Positions 37,678-47,074 are shown, counted from the first letter of the stretch. The stretch is 64,000 nucleotides of DNA from Reyranella sp. CPCC 100927 (GCF_007859315.1 NZ_VOHA01000001.1:1-64000), one strand, 5' to 3'. Numbers and translations are program-made. The notes: generated by a model from the sequence alone, not told the origin.

Positions 37678-38244
37678 TTATTGGCCGGTCTGCGCGATAC
37701 GCAGTTGCCGGGCGCGGGTCAGAATCTGGTTTTCCAGCTCCAGGCTGGTCCGGGGATCGACGTTGGCATCCACCCAGCCGCGATTGCCCGCCATGGTCTG
37801 GCGGAAGACGGACGCGCGCACACCATCAGCGCGCAGGTCGCGATCCAGGATCGTGACCTGAACCTTCATCCGTTCGTTGGGGTTTTCCGGTGGTGTGTAC
37901 CAATCAGTGATGATTGTTCCGCCAAAGGGATCGGCCGATGCCAGCGGCATGAAGGAAACCGTATCGAGCGAGGCACGCCACAGGTAGGCGTTGACCGCAA
38001 TACCGGGTTCGTCCAGGCCTTTCCTCTTGTCGTCCCGCGAACCGAACAGCCCACCGGGACCGAAGAGTCCACTGTCCGACGGCTGCGTACGGCCACCGAT
38101 GCCCCGCTGAATGGCATCGCGGCGCCGGTCGATCGTCTCGGAATCCGAGCCCTGGTTTTGACTGCACCCAACCAGGCCACCCATTGTCACCATGACGACA
38201 AGACCGGCGAGTGCCGCTGCACCCGGGCGGACGATACGAATCAT
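37678..38244 (-). CDS. DUF3576 lipoprotein
   Basis: The 188-residue protein has a lipoprotein signal (AALAGLVVMVTMGGLVGC) and a DUF3576 domain (about 80-188) with VNAYLWRASLDTVSFMPLAS and DPFGGTIITDWYTPP. The family is of unknown function and typical of alphaproteobacteria, where it usually sits next to leuS. The start at 38244 has GGAG upstream and gives a proper signal peptide; the longer frame to 38442 has neither. An OmpA-family gene now separates it from leuS. Confidence 0.88.
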   Translation of the reverse strand: MIRIVRPGAAALAGLVVMVTMGGLVGCSQNQGSDSETIDRRRDAIQRGIGGRTQPSDSGLFGPGGLFGSRDDKRKGLDEPGIAVNAYLWRASLDTVSFMPLASADPFGGTIITDWYTPPENPNERMKVQVTILDRDLRADGVRASVFRQTMAGNRGWVDANVDPRTSLELENQILTRARQLRIAQTGQ

Positions 38245-38772
38245 CGAGTACTGCTCCTGCGCGACCGAACACTCCCTGAATCCGGCCGCTGCCTCAGACG
38301 TCGGGCATGACTGCCCATGTCGTTTGTTATAGGGGCACTTCCGATTGGGCGGCAAGGCCGCTGACACGCCGGACCATGGAAGTGATTGAATATTTTCATC
38401 TGTGAGTGGGGGCATTTCGGGCGATTCCAATTCCCGAATCAACGTTGCCGAACGTCCGTCTCGATTAAAAACTCACAGAGAATGTGAATTGATTATTCGC
38501 TTAATTTGAAGTCTCAACTCCGCCGGCTCAGGGCATTCGTAAATGGCAAATAATGGTGGAGCCACAATCTGTTGCCGAATAGACACACCTTCCGAAAGAA
38601 TCATGTCAAAGCCCTTTGGTTTCTTGACCCTGATTACGACCCGGTGGTTACATGAGTCGTCGTCCGTTCGTGGCGGGGGCGGTTTGTTGGCCGGCTCAGG
38701 CTTAGACCCCTCGAACCGGCCAACACGGTCCGACCTGCGTAGCGTACTTCAGACCCACGAGAGAGGGAGAAC
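38245..38772. other. 528-bp divergent intergenic region DUF3576/porin
   Basis: No gene is supported here. The region is AT-richer than its neighbours around 38385-38540. It carries a porin promoter candidate at 38624-38653, described separately. Confidence 0.5.
38624..38653 (+). promoter_or_regulatory. candidate sigma-70 promoter of the porin gene
   Basis: TTGACC (38624-38629) and TTACAT (38648-38653) are separated by 18 bases. This would leave a leader of about 110 nt before the porin start. The -35 box fits well and the -10 box only moderately. Confidence 0.45.
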
Positions 38773-39972
38773 ATGAAAAAAGCACTACTGGGCACGACCG
38801 CGCTGGTCGCCGGTGGTCTCATCGCCGCGCCGGCGATGGCCGCCGACCCGATCAAGCTCGAACTGCGTGGTTATTTCCAGGCGATGATCGCCATCGGTCA
38901 TACTGACAGGGATGCTGCCGGCAGCTATCGCCCGGAGAACTTCAAGTACGAAGGCGAAATCTGGTTCACCGGTACGACGAAGCTGGACAACGGAACGTCG
39001 ATTGGTATCCGCGTCGAGTTGGAAGCTTGGTCGCAGGGCGGTGGTTCCACGAGCACCAACGATCAGCTCGACGAAGAGTACATCTTCGCGTTCGGCGATT
39101 GGGGCCGCATCGAATTCGGCGGCACCGACTCGGCGTCGTTCAAGATGCAGTACTCGTCGCCGTCAGCGTTGATCGGCTGGGGCTTCAACGACCACAACTT
39201 CAACTACTTTGGTAGTGCTTTCAGCACTGCCCAAAACGCTGGTCGTGGCGGCAACATCCTTGGCACCGGCGCTGCCCACAATGCCGGTTTCAGCGGTGAC
39301 TCCAACAAGCTGACCTACTTCACGCCGCGCTTTGCCGGCTTCCAGATCGGCTTCTCGTACACGCCGTCGTTCTCCGCCACGGCGTCGGCGGCCGATTGTC
39401 GCTCGCGCACGGCGGGTGGCAACTTCAGCAACTGCCCGCGCAACGGCAACGCTTGGCACAACGGTCTCGACATCTCGGCGAACTACCTGAACAAGTTCGG
39501 TGACGTGTCGATCGCGTTGTACGGCGCCTATGCGACCGCGGGCTTTGATCGTGGCGCAGCTGGCGTGAACAACGCGGCGAACCCGAACATCTTCGGCCGT
39601 TACAAGTCGTGGGCAGTCGGTGCGCAGATCGGCTTCTCCGGCTTCACGCTGGGCGGCGGTGCTGGTCGCGACAACAACGGCCTGCGGGGCAAGAACGCCA
39701 CGAACTGGTACACCGCGTCGCTCATGTACGAAACGGGTCCGTGGCAGCTGTCAGCGGGCTGGTGGGGCGGCCGCAACAAGGACGCCAACGGCGGCACCGC
39801 GGGCGCACCGGGCAAGGACAAGCTCGATTACTTCGAAATCGGCACCAACTACGCGCTCTCGCCGGGCATCAAGCTCACGGGCGGCGTGATCTACTACATG
39901 GGCTCGGGCCAGACCAAGAGCGAGAAGGCGGACTCCTGGGCCGTCATCCTCGGTACGGCTTTGACCTTCTGA
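38773..39972 (+). CDS. general porin
   Basis: The 399-residue outer-membrane porin has a signal peptide ending APAMA|ADPIKLELRGYFQ. A 16-strand-type barrel has the typical WFTGTTKLDNGTSIGIRVELE strand pair (in part), an acidic/aromatic constriction loop region near 130-160, and a terminal phenylalanine (LGTALTF). GAGAGGGAGAAC is a strong ribosome binding site. A candidate promoter and a strong terminator frame it as a single, highly expressed gene for diffusion of small solutes. Confidence 0.93.
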   Translation: MKKALLGTTALVAGGLIAAPAMAADPIKLELRGYFQAMIAIGHTDRDAAGSYRPENFKYEGEIWFTGTTKLDNGTSIGIRVELEAWSQGGGSTSTNDQLDEEYIFAFGDWGRIEFGGTDSASFKMQYSSPSALIGWGFNDHNFNYFGSAFSTAQNAGRGGNILGTGAAHNAGFSGDSNKLTYFTPRFAGFQIGFSYTPSFSATASAADCRSRTAGGNFSNCPRNGNAWHNGLDISANYLNKFGDVSIALYGAYATAGFDRGAAGVNNAANPNIFGRYKSWAVGAQIGFSGFTLGGGAGRDNNGLRGKNATNWYTASLMYETGPWQLSAGWWGGRNKDANGGTAGAPGKDKLDYFEIGTNYALSPGIKLTGGVIYYMGSGQTKSEKADSWAVILGTALTF

Positions 39973-39998
39973 TACCGATACTCTCGGGTCTGAGTAGG

Positions 39999-40027
39999 GA
40001 GAGCGGGCTTCGGCCCGCTCTCTTTTT
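39999..40027 (+). terminator. rho-independent terminator of the porin gene
   Basis: A perfect ten-pair stem (GAGAGCGGGC with complement) with a TTCG tetraloop is followed by five Ts. It lies 26 bp after the porin stop and just before the convergent hemW end. Confidence 0.95.
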
Positions 40028-40036
40028 GTGTGGTGC

Positions 40037-41206
40037 CTACCGTGCCAACAGGCGCGCCAGGACCGCGTTAAGCACCTGGCGACCAGTCGGCGTGGCACGC
40101 AGCCCATGCTCATCAGCCACGACGAAACCGCCTTCAATCAACTGTCGCAAAGCCTGTGCATCACAAGCGGCGACCGGATCGACACCGGTGACGCGCCGGA
40201 AGGCAGCGCGATCGATCCCGTCCACGAGGCGCAGTCCCATCATCATCGCTTCCGCGATCAGATCGGGACCATCGACTGTGCTGTCCTCGACCGTGGCATG
40301 GCCGTCCGCCTCGACCTGTTCAAGCCATGCCTCGGGCCCTGTCACTTGACGTGTGGCGCGCTTGCGCACGGTACCCGCATCAGCCCGCGTGAGACGGCCA
40401 TGGGCGCCGGGGCCGACGCCGACATAGTCCTCGTAGCGCCAATAGGTGAGATTGTGCCGGCAGGTCCCACCGGAACGGGCGTGATTGGAGATCTCGTAGG
40501 CGGGCAGGCCGGCGTCGCTCAGTTGCGCCTGCGTCGTCTCGAACAGGGCCGCCTGCGTGTCCTCGTCCGGCAGGGTGAACAGGCCGCGCGCATGGTCCTG
40601 CCAGAAGCGCGTCCCGCGCTCGATGGTGAGCTGGTAGACCGACAGGTGATCGCGGACGAAGCCCAGCGCATGCTTCAGCTCGGCTTGCCATCGATCGACG
40701 GTCTGCCCCGGGCGAGCGTAGATCAGATCGAACGAGTGGCGCGGAAACGCGTCGCGCGCCAACGTCAGTGCGGCAACGGCTTCGTCGACGTCGTGTTCCC
40801 GACCGAGAAAGTGAAGCGCGTCACGGTCGAAGGCCTGGACACCCAGTGACACGCGGTTGACGCCGGCACCGCGCAGCGCCTGGAACCGACCAGCTTCGAC
40901 CGACGTCGGATTGGCTTCCAGCGTGATCTCGACGTCGTCCGCCACCGACCACAGGTTCCGGATCGACGCGATGACGGCGGCCACGGTCTCCGGCGGCATC
41001 AGGGATGGCGTGCCGCCGCCGAAGAAGATGCTGGTAACGGTGCGGCCGGCGGTCTGCGCCGCGTAGTGCCACAACTCCGCCTGCAGTGCGTTGCGCCAGC
41101 GGCGCTGATCGACGGTATCGCGAACGTGGCTGTTGAAGTCGCAGTACGGGCACTTCGACCGGCAGAACGGCCAATGCACATAGATGGCGAAGAGCGGGTC
41201 GGGCAT
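40037..41206 (-). CDS. hemW: radical SAM haem chaperone HemW (coproporphyrinogen oxidase-like)
   Basis: The 389-residue protein has the radical-SAM cluster motif CRSKCPYCDFNSH (CX3CX2C) and FFGGGTPSLM. It has the segments VSLGVQAFD and NLTYWRYEDYVGVGPGAHGR found in HemN/HemW proteins. HemW lacks the extra N-terminal cysteine of true HemN and acts in haem insertion rather than in coproporphyrinogen oxidation. The gene order with rdgB, rph and hrcA is the common alphaproteobacterial one and supports HemW. Confidence 0.92.
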   Translation of the reverse strand: MPDPLFAIYVHWPFCRSKCPYCDFNSHVRDTVDQRRWRNALQAELWHYAAQTAGRTVTSIFFGGGTPSLMPPETVAAVIASIRNLWSVADDVEITLEANPTSVEAGRFQALRGAGVNRVSLGVQAFDRDALHFLGREHDVDEAVAALTLARDAFPRHSFDLIYARPGQTVDRWQAELKHALGFVRDHLSVYQLTIERGTRFWQDHARGLFTLPDEDTQAALFETTQAQLSDAGLPAYEISNHARSGGTCRHNLTYWRYEDYVGVGPGAHGRLTRADAGTVRKRATRQVTGPEAWLEQVEADGHATVEDSTVDGPDLIAEAMMMGLRLVDGIDRAAFRRVTGVDPVAACDAQALRQLIEGGFVVADEHGLRATPTGRQVLNAVLARLLAR

Positions 41207-41258
41207 GGTGCCTATGCTCGGCAGCAGCGTGGATCCATACTGACCCGCGCTGGCGTTG

Positions 41259-41873
41259 TCACCCGAAGCACGCGGCGATCAGCTTGCGAAACGCCGCGCC
41301 ACGGTGGCTGATCGCATTCTTGGCTGACGGTTCCAGCTCAGCGCACGTCAGCGGCGAGCCCTCAGGCCGAAACGTCGGATCATAGCCGTGGCCGCCGTTG
41401 CCGCGCGGCGGCCAAACGATATGGCCCGGCATCTCGCCGCGCACCACGTCGCAGTGGCCGTCGGGCCATGCCAGCGCCAGCACACAGACAAAGGTTGCAC
41501 GCCGGGCCTCCGGCGTGTCGGGGATGTCGCGCGCCTGTAGTTCGCGCTGGATGCGGGTCATGCCGACCAAAGCATCCCGCGTCGGGCCCTCCCAATCTGC
41601 CGTGACCACGCCGGGCTGACCATCCAGTGCCGCGACACACAGACCGGAATCGTCGGCCAGCGCCGGCAGTCCGGCTGCGGCGGCCGCGGCGCGCGCCTTG
41701 AGTGTCGCATTGTCCTCGAACGTCACGCCGGTTTCCTCAGGCGCTGCAAGCCCCAGGTCGGCCGCCGATACGACGGCGACGTCATAGCCGCGGAGCAGCT
41801 GGCGGATCTCGTCGGCCTTGCCGCGGTTATGCGTGGCCACGACGAGCTTTTGTCCTGTCAAACGGCGCACCAC
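41259..41873 (-). CDS. rdgB: dITP/XTP pyrophosphatase RdgB
   Basis: This house-cleaning enzyme hydrolyses non-canonical purine triphosphates such as dITP, XTP and ITP to monophosphates. The 204-residue protein has the SxxxN-type start VVATHNRGKADEI, GVTFEDNATLKA, LADDSGLCVAALDGQPGV, and the C-terminal ISHRGAAFRKL. The start is a GTG (two GTG codons in a row) with GGGGG about seven bases before. It follows rph by 16 bases. Confidence 0.95.
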   Translation of the reverse strand: MVRRLTGQKLVVATHNRGKADEIRQLLRGYDVAVVSAADLGLAAPEETGVTFEDNATLKARAAAAAAGLPALADDSGLCVAALDGQPGVVTADWEGPTRDALVGMTRIQRELQARDIPDTPEARRATFVCVLALAWPDGHCDVVRGEMPGHIVWPPRGNGGHGYDPTFRPEGSPLTCAELEPSAKNAISHRGAAFRKLIAACFG

Positions 41874-41889
41874 TCTTGGCCCCCGGATC

Positions 41890-42612
41890 TCAGGCCGAGA
41901 GGCCCAGCGCCGTGCGCTGAGCCGCGCACAGTTCGCCGATCCCCTTGCGGGCCAATGCCAGCAGCGCCAGGAATTCCGCTTCGCTGAAAGGGTCCTTCTC
42001 GGCTGTGCCCTGCACCTCGACGATGCCGCCGGTGCCGGTCAGGACGAAGTTGGCATCGGCCTGGGCGCTGGAATCCTCGGGATAGTCGAGATCCAGCACC
42101 GGCGTGCCCTCATGAATACCGCACGAAACCGCGGCCACCTGGCCTGCCACGGGATTGCGCGCCAGTTTGCCGCCGCGCACCAGCCCGTCGACGGCCAGGC
42201 GCAGCGCCACCCAGGCGCCCGTGACGCTGGCGGTGCGTGTGCCGCCATCGGCTTGCAGCACATCGCAATCGATCTTGATCGTCGTATCGGGCATCGCTTC
42301 CAGGTCGATCACGGCGCGCAACGCCCGCCCGATCAGGCGTTGGATCTCCTGTGTGCGGCCTGACTGGCGGCCGCGCGCCGCTTCACGGTCGGTGCGGGTA
42401 TGGGTCGAGCGCGGTAGCATGCCGTACTCGGCCGTCACCCAGCCGCGACCGGTGTTGCGCAGGAAGCCTGGTACCTTGTCCTCGACGCTGGCCGTGCACA
42501 GCACGTGCGTGTCGCCGAATTTGGCCAGACACGAGCCTTCGGCATGGCGCGAGAAGCCGGGGACGAGTTCGATACGGCGGAGCTGGTCGGGCGCGCGGCC
42601 GGATGGGCGCAT
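41890..42612 (-). CDS. rph: ribonuclease PH
   Basis: RNase PH trims the 3' ends of tRNA precursors by phosphorolysis. The 240-residue protein starts [20 protein letters not shown], has [18 protein letters not shown], the phosphate-site region [38 protein letters not shown], and the closing [16 protein letters not shown]. The start at 42612 follows GGAAAAGAG; the frame extends to 42861 but that part has no family similarity and overlaps hrcA. It is divergent from hrcA. Confidence 0.96.
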   Translation of the reverse strand: MRPSGRAPDQLRRIELVPGFSRHAEGSCLAKFGDTHVLCTASVEDKVPGFLRNTGRGWVTAEYGMLPRSTHTRTDREAARGRQSGRTQEIQRLIGRALRAVIDLEAMPDTTIKIDCDVLQADGGTRTASVTGAWVALRLAVDGLVRGGKLARNPVAGQVAAVSCGIHEGTPVLDLDYPEDSSAQADANFVLTGTGGIVEVQGTAEKDPFSEAEFLALLALARKGIGELCAAQRTALGLSA

Positions 42613-42754
42613 GATGGTCTCTTTTCCTGTTGTGCTGACGACACCAACACCGGAACGTATTGGGCCGACAACTACTATTTGCTGCGGTGCGATCGCGCGT
42701 TGACGCAGGACACACCCAAGCCTAACTCTTTGGTCATCGGAGGTGCAGCCAGCA

Positions 42755-43876
42755 ATGAGCCGCGTCAACCGTGTAGAACCTTCCCAGACCGCCGCGTCGC
42801 GGCTCGAAACCAGCATCGCGCGCACGCTGGCTGGTGCGGGCGCGCCCGTCGCCGAGCTCAACGAGCGGGCGCGCGAGGTCTTCCGGCGTATCGTCGAGGC
42901 CTATGTCGAGAGCGGTGAACCGGTCGGTTCGCGCACCCTGACCCGGCGCCTGACCGAGCAACTGTCGCCGGCCACCATCCGCAATGTCATGGCCGACCTG
43001 CAGGACGCCGGGTTGCTGTTTGCACCTCACACGTCGGCGGGCCGGGTTCCGACCGACGCCGGCCTGCGCCTGTTCGTCGATGGCCTGCTCGAGATCGGCA
43101 ACTTGTCGCAGGAGGAGCGCGATAATATCGATGGCCGTTGCGCCGCCGTTGGCCGCAGCGTCCAGGACGTGCTGGGCGAGGCATCCAGCCTGCTGTCCGG
43201 CCTGTCGCGCTGCGCCGGCATGGTCATCGCACCGCGCATCGAGCAGCCGCTGAAGCATATCGAGTTCGTCAATCTCGGGCCCGGCCGCGCGCTCGTCGTG
43301 ATCGTCACCGAGAACGGGACGGTCGAGAACCGCATCATCGAAACGCCGCTGGGTTTGCCGCCATCGGTTCTGATCGAGGCCACCAACTACCTGTCGGCGC
43401 GTCTGGTGGGCCGCAATCTCGACGAGGCCCGTCGCATCATCGAAACCGAACTGAGCGCCCAGCGGGCGCAGCTCGACGCACTGACCCAGCGAATCGTCGA
43501 GGCGGGGCTCGCGACCTGGAGCGGCGAGCCGGGCTCGGCGCTGATCGTGCGCGGTCAGGCGCGGCTATTGGAGGATGTCACGGCGCTGGAGGATCTCGAG
43601 AATGTCCGGCGCCTGTTCGATGCGTTGGAACGCGGTGAATCGTTCAAGCGGCTGCTGGAGCTGGCGGGCGGCGCCGAAGGCGTGAAGATCTTCATCGGTG
43701 CCGAAAACCCGCTGTTCGGCCATGCCGGATGCTCCGTCATCGTGGCGCCGTTTCGCAACAGCCAGGAGCGGATCGTCGGCGCCATCGGCGTTGTGGGGCC
43801 GACCCGGATCAACTATGCGCGCATCGTGCCAATGGTCGACTATACGGCCAAGGTTGTCGGACGGCTGGTGGGTTAG
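42755..43876 (+). CDS. hrcA: heat-inducible transcription repressor HrcA
   Basis: HrcA represses chaperone genes by binding CIRCE elements and needs GroEL for activity. The 373-residue protein has the N-terminal winged helix ([58 protein letters not shown]). A central GAF-like domain and the C-terminal [21 protein letters not shown] motif follow. The ATG at 42755 has CGGAGG 11 bases upstream. No CIRCE sequence (TTAGCACTC inverted repeat) was seen before hrcA, grpE, dnaK or dnaJ, so its targets probably lie elsewhere, for example groESL. Confidence 0.95.
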   Translation: MSRVNRVEPSQTAASRLETSIARTLAGAGAPVAELNERAREVFRRIVEAYVESGEPVGSRTLTRRLTEQLSPATIRNVMADLQDAGLLFAPHTSAGRVPTDAGLRLFVDGLLEIGNLSQEERDNIDGRCAAVGRSVQDVLGEASSLLSGLSRCAGMVIAPRIEQPLKHIEFVNLGPGRALVVIVTENGTVENRIIETPLGLPPSVLIEATNYLSARLVGRNLDEARRIIETELSAQRAQLDALTQRIVEAGLATWSGEPGSALIVRGQARLLEDVTALEDLENVRRLFDALERGESFKRLLELAGGAEGVKIFIGAENPLFGHAGCSVIVAPFRNSQERIVGAIGVVGPTRINYARIVPMVDYTAKVVGRLVG

Positions 43877-43879
43877 GCG

Positions 43880-45550
43880 TCAGGCTGCTGCGACCCGCGC
43901 CCGTTCGACGATGGCACTGAGATCGAGCCCCGACGGTAACGTGCCAAAGGCGTGGCCCCCGTAACCGTCGAGGCGCGACGCGCAGAAGGCATCAGCGACG
44001 GCGTGGGGCGCATGCTGGACCAGCAGGGCGCCCTGCAGCGCCAGGGCCAAGCGTTCGACCAGTGACCGGCCACGCGTTTCGATATCGGCGGTATTGCGCA
44101 AATCGGCCTCGAGGCGATCGGCAATGGCGTCAAGCCGACGATCGTTGCCGCGCGCCCGACCGATATCGGCGAAGAGGGCCGCCAGCGCCGGCGGGTTGCG
44201 GCGGATGGCGCGCAGCACGTCCAGCACGACGATGTTGCCGGACCCTTCCCAGATGCCGTTCAGGGGCGCTTCGCGATAGAGCCGGGGCATGACGTGCTCT
44301 TCGACGAAGCCGTTGCCGCCATGGCACTCCAGCGCTTCGTGCACGAAGGGCGCCGCGCGCTTGCAGGCCCAGTACTTGGCCACGGGCGTGGCGATACGTT
44401 CGAACAGCGCCGCCTCGGCATCACCCCGGCGTGCTGCGTCACAGGCCCGCGCCAGCCGGAAGGCCAGCACGGTATGTCCTTCGCTTTCGATGGCGAGGTC
44501 GGCCAGCACGTTGCGCATCAAGGGCTGGTCGGCCAATGCGCGCTGGAAAGCGCGCCGGTGTGCCGTGTGATGCAGGGCCTGGGTCAGGGCCTGGCGCATC
44601 AATCCGGCGGAGCCGATCGCGAAGTCGAGCCGCGTGAGATGGATCATCTCGATGGCGGCTGCGATGCCGCGGCCTTCCTCGCACAGGGCCCAGGCGAAGG
44701 TGCGGTTGAACTCGACCTCCGAGGACGCATTGGAGCGGTTGCCCAGCTTGTCCTTGAGGCGCTGGATGAAGAACCGGTTGCGCTGTCCGTCCGGCAGCGA
44801 CCGGGGCACCAGGAAGCAGGTTGGGCCCTTGTCGGTGTAGGCCAGCGTGTAGAAGGCGTCGCACATGGGTGCCGAGCAGAACCATTTGTGGCCGCTGATC
44901 TCATAGGGCTCACCGGGTTCGGCGCGGCCCAGGGCCTGCGCGCGCGTCGCGTTGGCGCGCAGGTCCGAGCCACCCTGCTTCTCGGTCAGGGTCATGCCGA
45001 TGGTCGCGGCCGTCTTCTGGGTGATCGGGATCGGCCGCGGATCGTAGTGCGTGGCGTTCAGCGCCGGGATCCACTCGCGGGCGACCGACGGTGTCTTCGC
45101 GAGCAGGGGGATCGCCGAATAGTTCATGCCGGTCGGGCACGCGGTGCCGTTTTCGGCCTGGTTCCACAGGTAGCTGAGAGCCGCACGCGCCACATGCGAT
45201 CCGGTACGGTCGTGCGTCCACGCGAAGGAATGCACACCGGCACCGAAGGCATGGCGCATCAGCTCGTGATAGGCAGGGTGGTACTCGACGAAATCGATGC
45301 GATGGCCCGTGCGGTCATGCGTCCTGAGTTCGGGCGTATGGCGGTTCGCTAGCCGCGCCGCCTCCTGTACCGCTGCGCTGCCGACCGTGGCGCCCAGCGC
45401 ACGGGCCTCGCCGGTTGCCCAGCCACCGCCCTCGCGATCGAGCGCTGCCACCAGCACGGCGTCTTGGGTGTAGGCGTTGTAGTCGACCAGCGGCGGCACC
45501 TGATTGGTCACCTCGTGGGTGACGGGATCCGTCGCGAATGGTGCGGGCAT
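43880..45550 (-). CDS. AidB-like acyl-CoA dehydrogenase
   Basis: The 556-residue flavoprotein is close to E. coli AidB in pattern. It has the N-terminal NQVPPLVDYNAYTQD, the FVEYHPAYHELM segment, TEKQGGSDLRANAT in the acyl-CoA dehydrogenase core, and a long C-terminal extension. AidB is linked to protection against alkylated DNA, though its true reaction is uncertain; relatives act on branched acyl-CoAs. The start follows GGGAGGCTCGC. Two operator-like palindromes lie in its promoter, next to the TetR gene that is transcribed towards it. Confidence 0.88.
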   Translation of the reverse strand: MPAPFATDPVTHEVTNQVPPLVDYNAYTQDAVLVAALDREGGGWATGEARALGATVGSAAVQEAARLANRHTPELRTHDRTGHRIDFVEYHPAYHELMRHAFGAGVHSFAWTHDRTGSHVARAALSYLWNQAENGTACPTGMNYSAIPLLAKTPSVAREWIPALNATHYDPRPIPITQKTAATIGMTLTEKQGGSDLRANATRAQALGRAEPGEPYEISGHKWFCSAPMCDAFYTLAYTDKGPTCFLVPRSLPDGQRNRFFIQRLKDKLGNRSNASSEVEFNRTFAWALCEEGRGIAAAIEMIHLTRLDFAIGSAGLMRQALTQALHHTAHRRAFQRALADQPLMRNVLADLAIESEGHTVLAFRLARACDAARRGDAEAALFERIATPVAKYWACKRAAPFVHEALECHGGNGFVEEHVMPRLYREAPLNGIWEGSGNIVVLDVLRAIRRNPPALAALFADIGRARGNDRRLDAIADRLEADLRNTADIETRGRSLVERLALALQGALLVQHAPHAVADAFCASRLDGYGGHAFGTLPSGLDLSAIVERARVAAA

Positions 45551-45566
45551 GCGAGCCTCCCTTGTA

Positions 45567-45582
45567 GTGAACTAAGATTCAC
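45567..45582. promoter_or_regulatory. TetR operator-like palindrome 1
   Basis: GTGAACTAAGATTCAC is an inverted repeat (GTGAA/TTCAC with six central bases) in the promoter of the AidB-like gene. It nearly repeats at 45594 and again before the TetR gene, which marks it as the likely operator of that regulator. Confidence 0.7.
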
Positions 45583-45593
45583 TTCTTAAAGAA

Positions 45594-45609
45594 ATGAACT
45601 ATGATTCAC
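45594..45609. promoter_or_regulatory. TetR operator-like palindrome 2
   Basis: ATGAACTATGATTCAC repeats palindrome 1 with two changes, centre to centre 27 bp away. The outer ends of the pair (CTTGTAGTGAA at 45561 and TTCACTACAAG at 45605) also form a perfect 11-bp inverted repeat, so the two sites together make a larger dyad. Confidence 0.7.
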
Positions 45610-45617
45610 TACAAGAG

Positions 45618-46241
45618 TCAAGCTGACCCCGTCGTGCCCGATACGGCGCGCAGGCAGAAGGCGATGATGCTGTCGATCAGTACCTGCCCGTCGTCCTCCA
45701 GGGCCAGGCTCTCGGGCGACAGGGGCCCCACCAGACCCTCCATGCAGGCGCCGACGAGGCAGGCGGCCGCGGCGGGTACGTTCTGCTGCGGAAACTCGCC
45801 GCTGCGAATGCCCTGCTCGACGATGGTTTCGAAGACGCGGCCCAGGGCACGCCGGTATTTCAGCCGCGTCGCATCGATCTCGCGGTCGACCGGCTCGGCG
45901 ATCAAGGCATAGGCCAGCCGTCGACCGCGCAGCGACCGCCGTGCGAATGTGCGCACGGCATCGGCCAGTCGCCGCGTCGCCGGACCATCGGACATCACGA
46001 TGGCCGATACCACCTCCAGCTCGCGCTGGGAGGTTTCGCTGACGACCTCGGCAAACAGCTCGGCTTTGGATGCAAAGTATCGGTAGACGGTACCGGTCGC
46101 GACCCCAGCCAGCGCGGCCACTGCGGTGATAGGCGCTTCCTGGAAGCCGCCATCGCTCACCAGCTGCCGCGCTGCGTTCAGGATGCGCAAGCGTTTATCG
46201 GCCAGCTGCTCCTGCACCCGTTCTGTCTTGCGATAAGCCAT
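45618..46241 (-). CDS. TetR/AcrR family regulator of the aidB-like/lysE module
   Basis: The 207-residue repressor has an N-terminal TetR helix-turn-helix (about 15-62) with ILNAARQLVSDGGFQEAPIT and VATGTVYRYFASKAELF, and an all-alpha ligand-binding C-terminus. It is transcribed towards the AidB-like gene and away from the LysE gene. The same palindrome occurs on both sides of it, so it probably represses itself, the dehydrogenase and perhaps the exporter. The ligand may be an acyl-CoA or an exported compound (inference). Confidence 0.9.
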   Translation of the reverse strand: MAYRKTERVQEQLADKRLRILNAARQLVSDGGFQEAPITAVAALAGVATGTVYRYFASKAELFAEVVSETSQRELEVVSAIVMSDGPATRRLADAVRTFARRSLRGRRLAYALIAEPVDREIDATRLKYRRALGRVFETIVEQGIRSGEFPQQNVPAAAACLVGACMEGLVGPLSPESLALEDDGQVLIDSIIAFCLRAVSGTTGSA

Positions 46242-46303
46242 TGAAACTCAGATCCCTCCACGTGATGCCCGGGCCGGTGCCATGGTACGCGAGCGGGTAT
46301 GAA

Positions 46304-46319
46304 TTGAACATATATTCAC
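46304..46319. promoter_or_regulatory. TetR operator-like palindrome 3
   Basis: TTGAACATATATTCAC shares the TGAAC and TTCAC half-sites and the six-base spacing of the two copies near 45.6 kb. It lies in the divergent gap between the TetR gene and the LysE gene. Confidence 0.6.
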
Positions 46320-46418
46320 TTTATAGTCCGCAGATTTGATGTATCGTTTGAGCCAGGAGGCGTTGCCGCCATTCGGCCCTACCGGGGGCGCGCGCTTCAA
46401 AGCACGAGACGGCAGGCC

Positions 46419-47063
46419 ATGGACATCTTCTCCCATCTCTTCGTCGCCTATCTCGGCGTCGCTGCCCTGGTCATCATGACCCCGGGCCCCGACACAGCCG
46501 TCACGGTCCGCAACACGCTGCTGGGTGGCCGTGTGGGCGGCATTTTCACCGCCCTGGGCGTCGCCACGGGCCTGGCCATCTGGGCGTTGTCGACCAGTGT
46601 CGGCGTCGTTGCACTGCTGCTGGCGTCGGAACCGGTATTCCTGGCCGTGAAGTTTGCTGGCGCCGCTTATCTGATTTTTCTGGGCGCTCAGTCGCTGCTG
46701 GCGGCCTTTCGATCGCAGCCTGCTCCAAGAGGCCTCGGCGAGGTGTCTGCGGTTCGGCGGTTGGCGCCGTGGCGGGCCTATCGTCAGGGCCTGGTGAGCG
46801 ATCTCGGCAACCCGAAGATGGCTGCGTTCTTTCCCAGCCTGCTGCCCCAGTTCACACCGCCGGGCGACGCCTCGTTCGCGTCGCTCGTCATCCTGGGGCT
46901 GGTCTTCAGTGCCATGACCTTCGTCTGGTTGCTGGTCTATGCGACGGCAGTGGCTCGTGCCGGCGCGTTCCTGCGCCGACGCCGCGTGCGCCAGATCCTG
47001 GACGGCCTGACAGGTGCCGTCCTGGTCGGGCTTGGCCTGCGGTTGGCCGCAGAGCAGCGCTGA
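46419..47063 (+). CDS. LysE family translocator (amino-acid/metabolite exporter)
   Basis: The 214-residue inner-membrane protein has about six helices and the LysE/RhtB signature MTPGPDTAVTVRNTLLGGRVGG near the N-terminus (in part), FAGAAYLIFLGAQSL, and NPKMAAFFPSLLPQF. Family members export amino acids or homoserine lactones; the substrate here is unknown. It is divergent from the TetR gene across an operator-like palindrome. The product ends just before the grpE promoter region. Confidence 0.9.
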   Translation: MDIFSHLFVAYLGVAALVIMTPGPDTAVTVRNTLLGGRVGGIFTALGVATGLAIWALSTSVGVVALLLASEPVFLAVKFAGAAYLIFLGAQSLLAAFRSQPAPRGLGEVSAVRRLAPWRAYRQGLVSDLGNPKMAAFFPSLLPQFTPPGDASFASLVILGLVFSAMTFVWLLVYATAVARAGAFLRRRRVRQILDGLTGAVLVGLGLRLAAEQR

Positions 47064-47074
47064 CCGCGCACTGG

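Noticed and set aside
42613-42754. CIRCE operator searched for before hrcA
   Set aside because: No TTAGCACTC/GAGTGCTAA inverted repeat was found here or before grpE, dnaK or dnaJ.
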